Below are positions 8,761-17,679 of a stretch of 64,000 bases of DNA, piece by piece; position 1 is the stretch's first letter, and each line of letters starts with the position of its first letter. The notes under the pieces are model-generated. The model ran no database searches and was not told the DNA's origin. It saw only the letters and a program-made list of their open reading frames with translations. Source of the DNA: Pauljensenia sp018375675 (lineage in GTDB: Bacteria > Actinomycetota > Actinomycetes > Actinomycetales > Actinomycetaceae); contig JAPWAE010000003.1 of NCBI GenBank assembly GCA_041432705.1, positions 124,001 through 188,000 of the forward strand. The letters run 5' to 3'. The translations under genes were made by a program, and so were the position numbers.

Positions 8761-8861
8761 GCGGATAGGTTACGCACATACGGATAGGTAACTCGCGTGC
8801 GGATAGGTTACTAACCTATCCGCATGTCAATAACCTATCCGCGTGCGAACAACCTATCCGC
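8761..8861. repeat. Six 12-bp motifs at exact 19-bp spacing, three direct then three inverted
   Basis: The motif GCGGATAGGTTA occurs at 8761, at 8780 (ACGGATAGGTAA, variant) and at 8799. Its complement TAACCTATCCGC occurs at 8812, 8831 and 8850 (CAACCTATCCGC, one change). Start-to-start distance is 19 nt within each half. The two inner copies form a perfect 12-bp inverted repeat around a single C at 8811. The 7-nt spacers are not conserved between units, which points to selection on the motif as a protein-binding site rather than to a recent tandem duplication. The array lies between convergent genes, so it is not an ordinary promoter operator. See findings for candidate explanations. Confidence 0.85.
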
Positions 8862-8999
8862 GTAGTCCACCGATCAACCACGCGGAGCACCCGGACGGCG
8901 CCATCTATGCGATCCTCGGCCTCTTAGACGCCGCCCTCCTCAATCAGCTCCCGATGATCGCGCTGCACAGTAGTCAGCACACGATGGCAACCAGAAGCA

Positions 9000-9038
9000 A
9001 CGAGGCCGGGGCACCCCCGTGGGCAACCCCGGCCTCGT
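9000..9038 (-). terminator. Terminator of the ABC transporter operon
   Basis: A perfect 12-bp stem ACGAGGCCGGGG (9000-9011) with CCCCGGCCTCGT (9027-9038), 19 nt after the permease stop codon on the minus strand. The same stem sequence recurs near 60.5 kb. Confidence 0.7.
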
Positions 9039-9057
9039 ACATCCACACGTGGCGAGA

Positions 9058-10752
9058 TCAGTGTCCCGGCCAGCTGCGGATCGACGTCAGTGCGGCGACA
9101 GCGTAGCGGTCCCACACGCGCCCGCCAATGCGGACCGCTGCCTCAAGGACAAGCACCGACCACGCGAGGCTCACGACATAGGCGACCCAGTTCGGCACAA
9201 AGCCAAAGGATGCCAGCACGAGCAGCACGTAGGACGGGATCTGAAGAACCGCGGTACCCGCGAAGCCCACAAGCTGGAGCAGCATCGTCATCAGGAAGGA
9301 ACCGGTACCCTTCGTCGCGAGTGGGGACGTGCCCGGAGGCTGCACCGGGTAGACCCAGCGCGCGTTCGCGACGAGGGTTGTCGCAGCGGCACCCGCGAAG
9401 AGGACGACGCCCATCACCTGGTGGAACACGAAATCGGAGGTGCTTGCTCCAGTGACAGCATCGTGAATGAGGTAGCCGATGACCTGGGGAACCAACACGA
9501 TGAGGGACCCGACGAGGCGACCACGACGTTCCTCGCGACCGCTCATCCCCGACGACATCACGATCCAGGCTCCCGTCGAGTCGTATTGCATGAGCGCGCC
9601 GGTCGTCAGGCCCGTCGTGATGGGCACCATGTAGAGGAAGATACCCGCCGAGAACGCAAACGACTGCCCCTCAGCAACCAGCCGCCCCATAAAGATCGCA
9701 ATAACCGGGAACAGCAGCGCAAGCACCATGTTCATGTTCAGGCGCGTATCGACGATCCAATAGCGCAGCGTGCGCGCGGCCAGGGAGGCGCTGCGCACCC
9801 CGATGCCCAGCCGAGTGAACAGGTCAACGCTGCGCAGGCCGGCGGCTCGCGACTGCGCGGAACGTCGATCCCGCGCTTCCTCTTCGAGAGATTCGTCGAT
9901 GAGGTGGCGTCCCTCGTCGATGGCCCTCTGCGCGTCGGTGCTGATCTCACCGGCGTAGCCGCTCATGACGGGGCGCAGGACGGCGAGCCAGGCACGCCAA
10001 CCGACGACTCCGGTCACGACCGTGATGAGGACGCGGATCGCCGCGGCCACCCATGCGCCCTCGAGCAGAGAGGCGACGACGCCGAAGGGCGCACCGAAGG
10101 GCGTCCACAGCGCGACGTTCAGACCCGCCTGGAAGGCCTCGAGCGAGAAGTTCTGCGTCAGCACAGACATCCAGTAGCCCATGGGGGTGAGCACCACCAT
10201 GAAGAGGACGGCACCCAGAGCGGTGACGGCATCCTTCTTGCTCGAGCTATCGAGACGCACAGCGAACCAGGTGCCGACCGCGCGCGCCCACAGCACGGCG
10301 AGAGGCAGCGTCACGACACCGGCGGCAAACCAGCCGAGTGCCTCAATCCACTGGGCGCGCCACAGCGCGAACCAGACGGGCAGGAAGAGGATCATGGCGG
10401 ACAGGAGCCCGCCGGGACCGACCAGCGTCGCTGCCGCTAGCCCCGCCCCGAGGCGTTTGCTGGGTCCCACGTAGGGCGACAGGCGCACGGGATCGAGAGA
10501 GTTGTCCATCGAGGCAAAGATGATCGGCAGGACCAGCCAGAGCAGGAAGATAAAGGGCCCGACAATCGGCATCACCGGCGCGGCCAAGTAGGACTCGTCG
10601 GAGCGCGCGAGGAAAGCGGTGCCCACGAGCGCGGAGGTGTAGATTCCGCCGAAGTACAGGACGCCGAGGACTGCGAGAACGAGGACGACCGTCTGCTTGC
10701 GGACGGTGTTCCAGATGATGCGGAGCTTGAGGCGAATCAGTTGCCCAACCAC
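9058..10752 (-). CDS. ABC transporter membrane subunit
   Basis: Integral membrane protein of 564 residues with many hydrophobic segments, for example at about 22-44, 68-82, 115-130, 143-165 and 181-200, and a second cluster in the C-terminal half. A charged cytoplasmic loop (about 270-305, SLEEEARDRRSAQSRA) divides the two halves. It overlaps the upstream ATPase gene by 16 nt, so the two form an exporter. The start codon is GTG at 10752. The architecture resembles ABC-2-type exporters fused as one long permease; the substrate cannot be read from sequence. Confidence 0.8.
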   Translation of the reverse strand: MVGQLIRLKLRIIWNTVRKQTVVLVLAVLGVLYFGGIYTSALVGTAFLARSDESYLAAPVMPIVGPFIFLLWLVLPIIFASMDNSLDPVRLSPYVGPSKRLGAGLAAATLVGPGGLLSAMILFLPVWFALWRAQWIEALGWFAAGVVTLPLAVLWARAVGTWFAVRLDSSSKKDAVTALGAVLFMVVLTPMGYWMSVLTQNFSLEAFQAGLNVALWTPFGAPFGVVASLLEGAWVAAAIRVLITVVTGVVGWRAWLAVLRPVMSGYAGEISTDAQRAIDEGRHLIDESLEEEARDRRSAQSRAAGLRSVDLFTRLGIGVRSASLAARTLRYWIVDTRLNMNMVLALLFPVIAIFMGRLVAEGQSFAFSAGIFLYMVPITTGLTTGALMQYDSTGAWIVMSSGMSGREERRGRLVGSLIVLVPQVIGYLIHDAVTGASTSDFVFHQVMGVVLFAGAAATTLVANARWVYPVQPPGTSPLATKGTGSFLMTMLLQLVGFAGTAVLQIPSYVLLVLASFGFVPNWVAYVVSLAWSVLVLEAAVRIGGRVWDRYAVAALTSIRSWPGH

Positions 10753-11540
10753 GACAGGCCTTCCTCGGAGTGGACGCCGCCGACCAGGGAGGTGAAGCGC
10801 TCCCCCAGGTCGCCGCCCTGGGCGACCTCGTCAGTGGTACCGGCGACGAGCACGCGCCCCTTGTCGATGATGGCGACGTGCGTGCACAGCTGCTGGACGG
10901 TGGCCATCACGTGCGAGGAGAGGATGACGGTGCCGCCACGCTTTGTGTAGTCGGTGAGGATCTGACGAATGTTGGTCGCGGACACGGGGTCGACAGCCTC
11001 GAAAGGCTCGTCGAGGACCAGGACTCGAGGGGAGTGAATGAGGGCGGCGGCCAGGGCGACCTTCTTCGTCATGCCCGCCGAGTAGTCGCTGATCAGCTTC
11101 TTGCCGGCCTCGGCGAGGTCGAGGGCCGCGAGGAGCTCGTGGGCGCGCTCGCGGGCGACGGAGGCGTCCAGGCCGTGAAGCATGCCCACGTGGACGAGGA
11201 AGTCCGGGCCGGAGAGACGGTCGAGGAGGCGCATCCCGTCGGGCATGACGCCGAGGAGGGCACGTGCCTCCTGGGTTCGCGCCCACACGTCGACGCCATG
11301 CACGTAGGCGGTGCCACGGTCGGGGGTGAGCAGGCCGGTGGCCATGGTCAGCGTCGTGGTCTTTCCGGCGCCGTTAGGACCGACGATCCCGTAGAAGGAT
11401 CCGGTGGGGATATCGAGGGACAGGTCGGCGACGGCGATAAGGTTGCCATAGATCTTGACGAGGCCTCGAATCGCCAGTGCGACATCTTCCCCGACGGGGG
11501 CGGCGGGTGCCGCTGAGGCGGCGGACTGCGAATCGGACAC
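10737..11540 (-). CDS. ABC transporter ATP-binding protein
   Basis: ATPase subunit of the exporter, 267 residues from the chosen GTG. Walker A is GPNGAGKT (54-61), the signature is YSAGM (153-157, a variant of LSGGQ), and Walker B with the catalytic glutamate is VLVLDEPF (173-180). The H-loop is in SSHVMATV. A longer frame starts at GTG 11555. I choose GTG 11540 because GAAGGAG sits about 6 nt before it, and that ribosome binding site lies inside the longer frame. Coupled to the permease by a 16-nt overlap. It resembles the CcmA/drug-export subfamily. Confidence 0.9.
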   Translation of the reverse strand: MSDSQSAASAAPAAPVGEDVALAIRGLVKIYGNLIAVADLSLDIPTGSFYGIVGPNGAGKTTTLTMATGLLTPDRGTAYVHGVDVWARTQEARALLGVMPDGMRLLDRLSGPDFLVHVGMLHGLDASVARERAHELLAALDLAEAGKKLISDYSAGMTKKVALAAALIHSPRVLVLDEPFEAVDPVSATNIRQILTDYTKRGGTVILSSHVMATVQQLCTHVAIIDKGRVLVAGTTDEVAQGGDLGERFTSLVGGVHSEEGLSWLGN

Positions 11541-11647
11541 GAGATACTCCTTCACGCATTGAAATACCCACTCATTTTACGAGCGATACAAGGCAATGCG
11601 GTGGAACAAATCTCAGATGATGACCCTCTCCCAGGGCGACGACGTCG

Positions 11648-12646
11648 TCAGCGGGAGCTGACGATGACAGTCAAGCCCTGATCCGGTTCGTACGTCCAGG
11701 TCGCCTTATAGGAGCCCCACTGCTCCGACTGAGTGCCATCGATAGCGCGGGTCGCGTACATCCGCTCGCGCACCGCCGCAGGGGTGCCGAGCTTGCCGAG
11801 CACGCACTGGAAAATCGGCGTCGTCAGGCTATCCCCACTGTCAGAGAAGGCTTCGAGGGTCAGCGAGGTCTCATCGCTGGCCAGGCGCGCGTGTAAACCA
11901 CGTGCGTGACAGGAGTCGACGGCGCTCGCGAAGCCGGATGCACCCGTAGAGCGCGCAACGTACAGACCACCAACCACAGCCGCGACGACGAGGAGCGCCG
12001 AAATGAAGCCGAGGAGGAACATGAGGAGGCCTCGATAAGGCTGCCCACGACGAGCGGGACGCTCACGACGCTCCATGCGGGAGGCACCGACACCCGAGCG
12101 TCGTGTCGCGCGCTGGGCACGCGACGCGCCACCGACACCAGAGACCTCTTCGGCCTGTGTCGGCACGGGCAAAACCGGTGTGGACACACCCTGGTTCTGG
12201 GCCGCCCCCTCCCCTGCCGAGTTCACGACGCGCATCGTCGTGCGACGCCAGTCGTGATGGACGGGAACACCAGGGCGCTGATCCCCCTCAAAGGCCACCC
12301 CGGCCTCGTCCAGATGCGCGTACTCACGCGCGGGCGCAGGAGATTCCACAGCGGGCACCGCCTGCGCATGAACAGCGTCGCGCGCAACTACATTGCGCTG
12401 CGTCGGCGCGGCAGCATCCTTCGACGGACGAGTTTCCTTCGACTGACGAGGGGGAACCGAGGCATCGCGCCGAACTACCGCGACCTCGGCGGTCACAACC
12501 TGTTCAACGGGGGTCGACTCGGGTGCACGGGACATCGTGGGCAGGCTGGGCTGCTTGCGCAGACGCGCGGGGACGGCATCTGCCGGATACTCCTGCGTCA
12601 CCTGCCCCGCACCGATTCGATACGCGTCAGGCGTCCTGGCCCCCAT
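11648..12646 (-). CDS. Single-pass membrane protein of unknown function
   Basis: 332 residues, not recognised. The first ~200 residues are low-complexity, rich in Pro, Ala, Val and Arg, with a basic patch (about 182-205) just before one transmembrane helix (206-230, GLLMFLLGFISALLVV). The C-terminal ~95 residues should be outside the cell and hold two cysteines (DSCHARG and FQCVLG) that could form a disulfide. The layout, a disordered cytoplasmic tail with a small external domain, suggests a signalling or scaffold protein, but this is only inferred. The start ATG has GGAGGAG upstream. Its promoter region carries nested inverted repeats. Confidence 0.7.
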   Translation of the reverse strand: MGARTPDAYRIGAGQVTQEYPADAVPARLRKQPSLPTMSRAPESTPVEQVVTAEVAVVRRDASVPPRQSKETRPSKDAAAPTQRNVVARDAVHAQAVPAVESPAPAREYAHLDEAGVAFEGDQRPGVPVHHDWRRTTMRVVNSAGEGAAQNQGVSTPVLPVPTQAEEVSGVGGASRAQRATRRSGVGASRMERRERPARRGQPYRGLLMFLLGFISALLVVAAVVGGLYVARSTGASGFASAVDSCHARGLHARLASDETSLTLEAFSDSGDSLTTPIFQCVLGKLGTPAAVRERMYATRAIDGTQSEQWGSYKATWTYEPDQGLTVIVSSR

Positions 12647-12658
12647 AACTCCTCCATT

Positions 12659-12713
12659 AGTAACTAGCTGTCAGTTTTTTGACAATCATATGCGCTAGTT
12701 ACTCGAAAAGCAA
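12659..12713 (-). promoter_or_regulatory. Promoter with nested inverted repeats, upstream of the 332-residue protein
   Basis: A -10 box TATGAT (12690-12685 on the minus strand) lies 17 nt from a weak -35 TTGCTT (12713-12708). A perfect 10-bp inverted repeat AGTAACTAGC / GCTAGTTACT (12659-12668 and 12694-12703) brackets the -10 box. Inside it is a 5-bp inverted repeat TGTCA/TGACA around a T-run. The arrangement suits a repressor site, but it could also act as the terminator of the bcp gene just upstream. Confidence 0.45.
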
Positions 12714-12718
12714 TGGGA

Positions 12719-13192
12719 TTAGTCGATACCGAGAGCCTTACGCAGGCGAGCAACGTGGCCCGTCGCCTTCACGTTGTACTGGGCTAGAGCCACCGTACCG
12801 TCGGGATCCACAACCACGGTCGAGCGGATGATACCCACGTAGGTGCGGCCGTAGTTCTTCTTTTCACCCCACGCGCCGTACGCCTCGAGAATCTCGTGAT
12901 CCGGGTCGGAGGCCAGCGGGAAGGTCAACGACTGCTTCTCGGTGAAGCGCTCGAGGGCGGCCATCGAGTCGGCGGACACGCCGATCACCGAGTAGCCCGC
13001 ACCCTGGAGCGAGGCCAGGGAATCGCGAAAGTCACAGGCCTCCTTCGTGCAGCCGGGCGTGGAGGCCTTCGGGTAGAAGTAGACGACGACGCCGCGCGAC
13101 GAGGCGGCGAGGAGGTCCGACAGGGACAGGGTTCCCTGAGTGGTCTCGGCGGTGAAGTCGGGGGCCTTGCAGCCAATTTCCAAAGCGCTCAT
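12719..13192 (-). CDS. bcp: Thioredoxin-dependent peroxiredoxin (Bcp/PrxQ type)
   Basis: Reduces hydrogen peroxide and organic hydroperoxides using thioredoxin, 157 residues, typical length. The peroxidatic cysteine is Cys48 in TPGCTKEACDFRD; the resolving cysteine is Cys53, five residues on, the PrxQ signature. The upstream Thr of the active site (Thr45) is present. The start ATG follows a -10 box TAGACT by 6 nt and has no ribosome binding site, suggesting a leaderless message. It stands alone next to a tRNA-Leu gene. Confidence 0.93.
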   Translation of the reverse strand: MSALEIGCKAPDFTAETTQGTLSLSDLLAASSRGVVVYFYPKASTPGCTKEACDFRDSLASLQGAGYSVIGVSADSMAALERFTEKQSLTFPLASDPDHEILEAYGAWGEKKNYGRTYVGIIRSTVVVDPDGTVALAQYNVKATGHVARLRKALGID

Positions 13193-13198
13193 GACCTC

Positions 13199-13204
13199 AG
13201 TCTA
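13199..13204 (-). promoter_or_regulatory. -10 box of bcp (leaderless start)
   Basis: TAGACT on the minus strand ends 6 nt before the bcp ATG (13192). No recognisable -35 box was found at 17-18 nt. Confidence 0.4.
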
Positions 13205-13245
13205 TCGACCACAACCTCCCCGGGGCGACCGGGCACGAGCAACTG

Positions 13246-13326
<81 letters not shown>

Positions 13327-13409
13327 GCGCACCCCAGTCTAACCGATGTACCCCGGAGCGTCTGCATGCCCTCGCCCACGTCTCTCGACGGCGCGCACAC
13401 CCGAGACCT

Positions 13410-14501
13410 TCAGCGCCCGGTTGCGTCGATGGTGCCCTCGCCGAGGACGCGGGTTCCGCGGTACACGACCATCGACTGGCCGCGCGCGACACCACGCGCA
13501 CTGTCCTCAAGCACGACGCTGATCGTTCCGGCGTCCAGGTCGCGCGTCAGCGAGGCGACAGGCACGGGGGTGCCGTGCGCGCGCAGCTGCACGAAGAGGT
13601 CGGTGGCGTCGGAGCCGTCATCGTCGGAGGCGAGCCAGACGGCATCCGTAGCCGTGATGCGGGAGATGGATAGGAGCTCAGAAGCCCCAACGACGACCTG
13701 GTTGGTCTCCGGCCTCGTTTCGAGGACGTAGCGCGGCCTCCCGTCGGGCGCGGGCGCGCCGATGCCGAGGCCCTTGCGCTGGCCGACCGTGTAGTTCCAG
13801 TAGCCCTCGTGGCGACCCAGCACCTCGCCGTCGGGGGTGACAATCTCGCCCTCAGAGGCACCCAGGTGAGCGCGCAGGAAGCCCTGCGTATCACCGTCGG
13901 GGATGAAGCAGATGTCGTAGGAGTCGGGCTTGTTGGACACGCCCAGGCCGAGGCGTTCGGCCTCGGAGCGTACCCACGCCTTGTTGGGGGCATCCCCCAG
14001 CGGCAGGACGACGCGGGGCAGTTCCTCGGAGCCCATGACGGCCAGCACATAGGACTGGTCCTTGAGGTTGTCGGCGCCTCGGTGCAGCTCGGGTCCGGCC
14101 TCACCATCGACGATGGCGGCGTAGTGCCCGGTGCACACCGCATCGAAGCCAAGCGCGCGTGCGCGGCTGGCCAACTCGCGGAACTTCACGAACTCGTTGC
14201 AGCGCACGCAGGGGTTGGGGGTGCGCCCGGCCTTGTACTGGGCAACAAAGTCGGTGATGACGGTCTGCTCGAATTCCTGGGCGAGGTCCCACACGTAAAA
14301 CGGGATACCGATGATCTCGGCGGCGCGCGCCGCGTCCCCGGCGTCCTCGATCGAGCAGCATCCACGCGAGCCGATACGACACTCCTGAGGTTGGGAGGAC
14401 AGGGCCATGTGCACGCCGACGACGTCGTGCCCGGCCTCCACGGCCTTCGCGGCGGCGACGGCGGAGTCCACGCCGCCGGACAGTGCTGCCAAAACTCGCA
14501 T
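13410..14501 (-). CDS. mnmA: tRNA-specific 2-thiouridylase
   Basis: Installs the 2-thio group on U34 of tRNAs for Lys, Glu and Gln, 363 residues. The PP-loop SGGVDS is at 8-13. The catalytic cysteine lies in NPCVRCN (Cys98) and the persulfide cysteine in DSYDICFI (Cys198). The gene begins directly at the stop of the cysteine desulfurase gene (14502), so enzyme and sulfur donor are transcribed together. That pairing is common in Gram-positive bacteria and indicates that this desulfurase serves tRNA thiolation. Confidence 0.95.
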   Translation of the reverse strand: MRVLAALSGGVDSAVAAAKAVEAGHDVVGVHMALSSQPQECRIGSRGCCSIEDAGDAARAAEIIGIPFYVWDLAQEFEQTVITDFVAQYKAGRTPNPCVRCNEFVKFRELASRARALGFDAVCTGHYAAIVDGEAGPELHRGADNLKDQSYVLAVMGSEELPRVVLPLGDAPNKAWVRSEAERLGLGVSNKPDSYDICFIPDGDTQGFLRAHLGASEGEIVTPDGEVLGRHEGYWNYTVGQRKGLGIGAPAPDGRPRYVLETRPETNQVVVGASELLSISRITATDAVWLASDDDGSDATDLFVQLRAHGTPVPVASLTRDLDAGTISVVLEDSARGVARGQSMVVYRGTRVLGEGTIDATGR

Positions 14502-15707
14502 CTAGCGTTCCTCGTTTCGTTCGTTGCGCACGTGGGCGACTCCGTCCAGGGCTGCACCCGCGCGGATAGCAATGGGCAGAGCGGCCAGGAAGGCGTCGAT
14601 ATCGTCGCGCGTCGTCTCGTGGCCGAGCGAGACGCGCAGGACGCCGAGCGCCTGCTCCTCGCTGCGTCCCATCGCCATGACGATCTCGGAGGGGCGCGTC
14701 ACCCCCGCGTGACAGGCGGACCCGGCTGACACTGCGATCCCGGCCATGTCGAAGGCCATGAGCACGGCCTCGGGGCGGGCGGTGGGCAGAGACAGGTGGA
14801 TAATCGCGCTCGACGAGGCCGACTCCCCCACCGTCGGAGTCACGCCGTCGGGCAGGTGGGACAGCAGGTGCGCGCGCAGGTCGGCCGCGCGGGCGGCGAA
14901 AGCGGCGCGCTCGGCGACGACCTCAGTGAGTGCGGCTGCGAGAGCGCAGGCGCCCGCGACGTCGGGCGTGCCCGAGCGAATCGAGCGCTCGTGGCCACCG
15001 CCGGGTCGGTCGGTCGCCATGGGGATGCCTCGTCGAGCGAGGAGGACGCCAATGCCGGCGGGGGCACCGACCTTGTGTCCGCCGACGCTCATGAGGTCCA
15101 GGCCGAGTTCCGCAAAGGACACGTCTAGGGTTGGAATGGCTTGGGCGGCGTCGCAGTGCACGAGACCTCCGCTGGAGTGCACGAGCTCGGCGAAGTCTGC
15201 GACCGGCTGAATCGTGCCGATCTCGGAGGACACGAGGGTCATGGATCCGAGCGCGAGGCGACCGTCCCACGAGGCGGGCGCGTCGTCGCCGGAAACACCG
15301 GGCAGGACGGACACGCCGCCCACATCCACGGGTAGAACCTCCCAGGAGAAGCCCTCGCGAGAGGCGACCTTGCGCTGATGGGCGACCGCGTCGTGTTCGA
15401 GGCCCGAGACGACGATCAGGTCGCGTGCACCGTCGCGGCCACGCACACCTCGGGCTGCAGCCATTACGCCGAGGGCGTCCGATTCGGTGGCACCCGACGT
15501 GAAAATGACCTCGTGGATGTCTGCGCCGAGGGCGGCTGCGACCTGCTCGCGCGCGTCATCGAGCATGCGACGGGCCCGCCGCCCTCCGAAGTGGAGGGCG
15601 GCGGGATTGCCGGGTGTTGCAGCCAGGTCACGCTGGGCGCGGGTCCATGCCTCGAGGGCGCACTCGCGCAGCGGCGTGGTGGCCGCGTGGTCGAGGTAGA
15701 CGCTCAC
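14502..15707 (-). CDS. Cysteine desulfurase (NifS/IscS family)
   Basis: PLP enzyme that releases sulfur from cysteine as a protein persulfide, 401 residues. The N-terminus YLDHAATTPLR is typical. The PLP lysine is Lys212 (SVGGHKVGAPAG) and the persulfide-carrying cysteine is Cys332 (SAGSACHAG). The cofactor-contacting His is in SGLEHDAV (about 101-108). It is located immediately upstream of mnmA and overlaps etfA by 4 nt. No IscU/SufU scaffold gene is nearby, which favours a dedicated thiolation role. Members of this family are variously named nifS, iscS or nifZ, so no symbol is assigned. Confidence 0.92.
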   Translation of the reverse strand: MSVYLDHAATTPLRECALEAWTRAQRDLAATPGNPAALHFGGRRARRMLDDAREQVAAALGADIHEVIFTSGATESDALGVMAAARGVRGRDGARDLIVVSGLEHDAVAHQRKVASREGFSWEVLPVDVGGVSVLPGVSGDDAPASWDGRLALGSMTLVSSEIGTIQPVADFAELVHSSGGLVHCDAAQAIPTLDVSFAELGLDLMSVGGHKVGAPAGIGVLLARRGIPMATDRPGGGHERSIRSGTPDVAGACALAAALTEVVAERAAFAARAADLRAHLLSHLPDGVTPTVGESASSSAIIHLSLPTARPEAVLMAFDMAGIAVSAGSACHAGVTRPSEIVMAMGRSEEQALGVLRVSLGHETTRDDIDAFLAALPIAIRAGAALDGVAHVRNERNEER

Positions 15708-16681
15708 GCCTGGGAGCGCGCCTCCTCGATGACGGCCAGGGCAGCGGGCACGACCTCGGTCACGTCACCGACCACGCCGAAGTCCGCGATCTCGAAGATC
15801 GGGGCGTCCGGGTCGTCGCATACGGCGACGATGTGGGCGGAGGACTGCATACCCACCGTGTGGTGGATCGCACCGGAGACACCCAGGCCGATGTAGAGGT
15901 TCGGGGTGACCGTCAGACCGGTCTGACCGATCTGCTCCGATCGCGGGGCCCAGCCCTCGTCGCAGGCGACGCGGGTCGCGCCCACGGCACCGCCGAGAAC
16001 GCGCGCAACGGAGCGCACCAGCTCGAAGTCGCCATCCACGCCGCGACCACCGCACACGACGGTGGAGGCGTCGGTCAGGGACACGCCTTCCTCCTCGTCG
16101 GGCACGGACGAGACGACCTGAATTGCGCTAGCCTCGGGGCTCAGCTCGACGGCCAGGGCCTGCGGGGTCAGGGCGACGGGAGAGGCCACCGGGGCCTCGT
16201 CGATGACGCCGGAGGCGATGCCGACGATCGGGGTCTGTCCCTCGAGGACGATCCGCATCGACCAGGAGCCGCCCAGGGCGGTCTTGCCGATCTGGAGGAC
16301 GCCGCCGTCGAAGCCGACGGAAGAGGCGCCGGAGACCACGCCGGCCTCGGTGAGGGCGCCGACGCGGCCAGCGATCTCACGACCGCGGTAGTCCGAGCAC
16401 AGGAGCACCAGGCCGAAGCTGCCGGTCGCCAACGCGGACACAAGTGCGTCGGAGGCGACCACGGAGGAGCGCGCAGCGTCACCCAGGTCGGCGTGCAGCA
16501 GCTGGGTCGCGCCCAGCTCGGACAGCGCAGCCACATCGGGGGTGGCGGCCAGGGACAGGGCGACGACGTCGGCGGAGGTCAGGGACGCGGCCAGCGTCAC
16601 GGCCTGTCGGGCCAGGGGGGTCAGGTGATCGCCCGCCTGGTCGGCCAGAACGAGAATCGAAGAACTCATCTGCTGCGTCAT
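15704..16681 (-). CDS. etfA: Electron transfer flavoprotein, alpha subunit
   Basis: FAD-binding subunit of the EtfAB heterodimer, which passes electrons between flavin dehydrogenases and a quinone or other acceptor; 325 residues. The C-terminal FAD domain shows the family pattern GQTGLTVTPNLYIGLGVSG followed by AIHHTVGMQSS and a later VGD motif. It starts 1 nt after the etfB stop. The partner dehydrogenase is not in the window. Only EtfA and EtfB are present, with no FixCX, so the role could be fatty-acid or amino-acid oxidation or bifurcation; sequence alone does not decide. Confidence 0.92.
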   Translation of the reverse strand: MTQQMSSSILVLADQAGDHLTPLARQAVTLAASLTSADVVALSLAATPDVAALSELGATQLLHADLGDAARSSVVASDALVSALATGSFGLVLLCSDYRGREIAGRVGALTEAGVVSGASSVGFDGGVLQIGKTALGGSWSMRIVLEGQTPIVGIASGVIDEAPVASPVALTPQALAVELSPEASAIQVVSSVPDEEEGVSLTDASTVVCGGRGVDGDFELVRSVARVLGGAVGATRVACDEGWAPRSEQIGQTGLTVTPNLYIGLGVSGAIHHTVGMQSSAHIVAVCDDPDAPIFEIADFGVVGDVTEVVPAALAVIEEARSQA

Positions 16682-16682
16682 A

Positions 16683-17486
16683 TCACTTCACCACCGAAAG
16701 GATGTAGTCGGCCAGAGCGCGCCCGCCCTCGCCGGCGTCCTGAATGATCGTGCCGGAGCCATCGCGGGTCTTCTCCTCGCCGTGGGTGACGGCGGTCAGC
16801 GCACGGCGCATGACGAGGGCCTCGCCACCGGGAACCTCGACGAGGTCGTCGATGCCCCACTGGTCCAGCGGCTTCTTGCGGGCGGCCTTCATGGCGGCGA
16901 AGGCCGGGTAACGCGGCTCGTTGATCTGGTCGGTCACGGAGACGACGGCGGGCAGCGCGGCGCACACGGTCTCGGTATAGCCGTCGACGGCGCGTTCGAT
17001 GGTCACGACGCCGCCCTCGACGCTCAGGGAGCGGGCCAGGCCCAGCAGCGGCATGTGCGCCTTGGCAGCCAGGGCAGCGGGCAGCATGGAGGTCATCGCG
17101 TCCAGCGAGGCCATGCCGGTGAGCACCAGGTCGACGGGGCCACACTCCTGCGCGATCTTCGCGATCGCGACAGACAGAACGGAGGCGGTCGTGATGACGT
17201 CGGAGCCCTCCAGGAACTCGTCGGAAACGATGTAGGCACGGTCGGCGCCCATCTGCAGGGCACGCATGAGGGAGTCCTCAGCGTCCTCGGGGCCCATCGT
17301 CAGCGCGACGACCTCGGCCTCGCGACCCGCATCCTCTTCGGATTCCTTGAGCTGAACGGCTGCCTCGATGGCATTCTCGTCCAGTTCGTTGAGCACATCG
17401 TCCTCACCGCGCACCAGGCGGCCGCCCTCAAAACGGCGTTCGGACTGCATGTCGGGGACATGCTTCACACACACGACAATTCTCAT
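16683..17486 (-). CDS. etfB: Electron transfer flavoprotein, beta subunit
   Basis: Partner of EtfA, 267 residues from the chosen start. The family N-terminus MRIVVCVKHVPD begins at ATG 17486. An in-frame start 57 nt upstream would add a Cys-rich extension with no homologous character, so the later start is preferred. The AMP/adenine-binding segment and the conserved recognition loop region (about 185-205) are present. It is first in the etfBA operon, which is followed by the desulfurase and mnmA with minimal spacing, so all four may form one transcript. Confidence 0.92.
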   Translation of the reverse strand: MRIVVCVKHVPDMQSERRFEGGRLVRGEDDVLNELDENAIEAAVQLKESEEDAGREAEVVALTMGPEDAEDSLMRALQMGADRAYIVSDEFLEGSDVITTASVLSVAIAKIAQECGPVDLVLTGMASLDAMTSMLPAALAAKAHMPLLGLARSLSVEGGVVTIERAVDGYTETVCAALPAVVSVTDQINEPRYPAFAAMKAARKKPLDQWGIDDLVEVPGGEALVMRRALTAVTHGEEKTRDGSGTIIQDAGEGGRALADYILSVVK

Positions 17487-17586
17487 GACTTCTAGCGTGC
17501 CACATTCTGCGCAGCACGCCCATATATATGAGGGTTGCCTCACCAGTGCGTGCCGCTGTTCATACCCTCAGCTGGCCCCCTAATCC

Positions 17587-17650
17587 GACCGCTTAATTAA
17601 CGGTCACGTATGATGGATCATGGCTGCATCTATCAGGCTATGGTGCAGCC
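17587..17650 (+). promoter_or_regulatory. glgX promoter region with inverted repeats
   Basis: A -10 box TATGAT is at 17609-17614. Just upstream is a 5-bp inverted repeat GACCG/CGGTC (17587-17591, 17601-17605). Downstream, in the expected leader, GGCTGCA (17622-17628) pairs with TGCAGCC (17644-17650). No good -35 box was found. The leader hairpin could affect translation or mRNA stability. Confidence 0.4.
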
Positions 17651-17679
17651 AATAAACTCTAAGAAAGAGGCACTTTTAT

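Noticed and set aside
8761..8861. CRISPR array
   Set aside because: Motifs are only 12 bp, spacers are 7 nt, orientation inverts at the centre and no cas genes are near.
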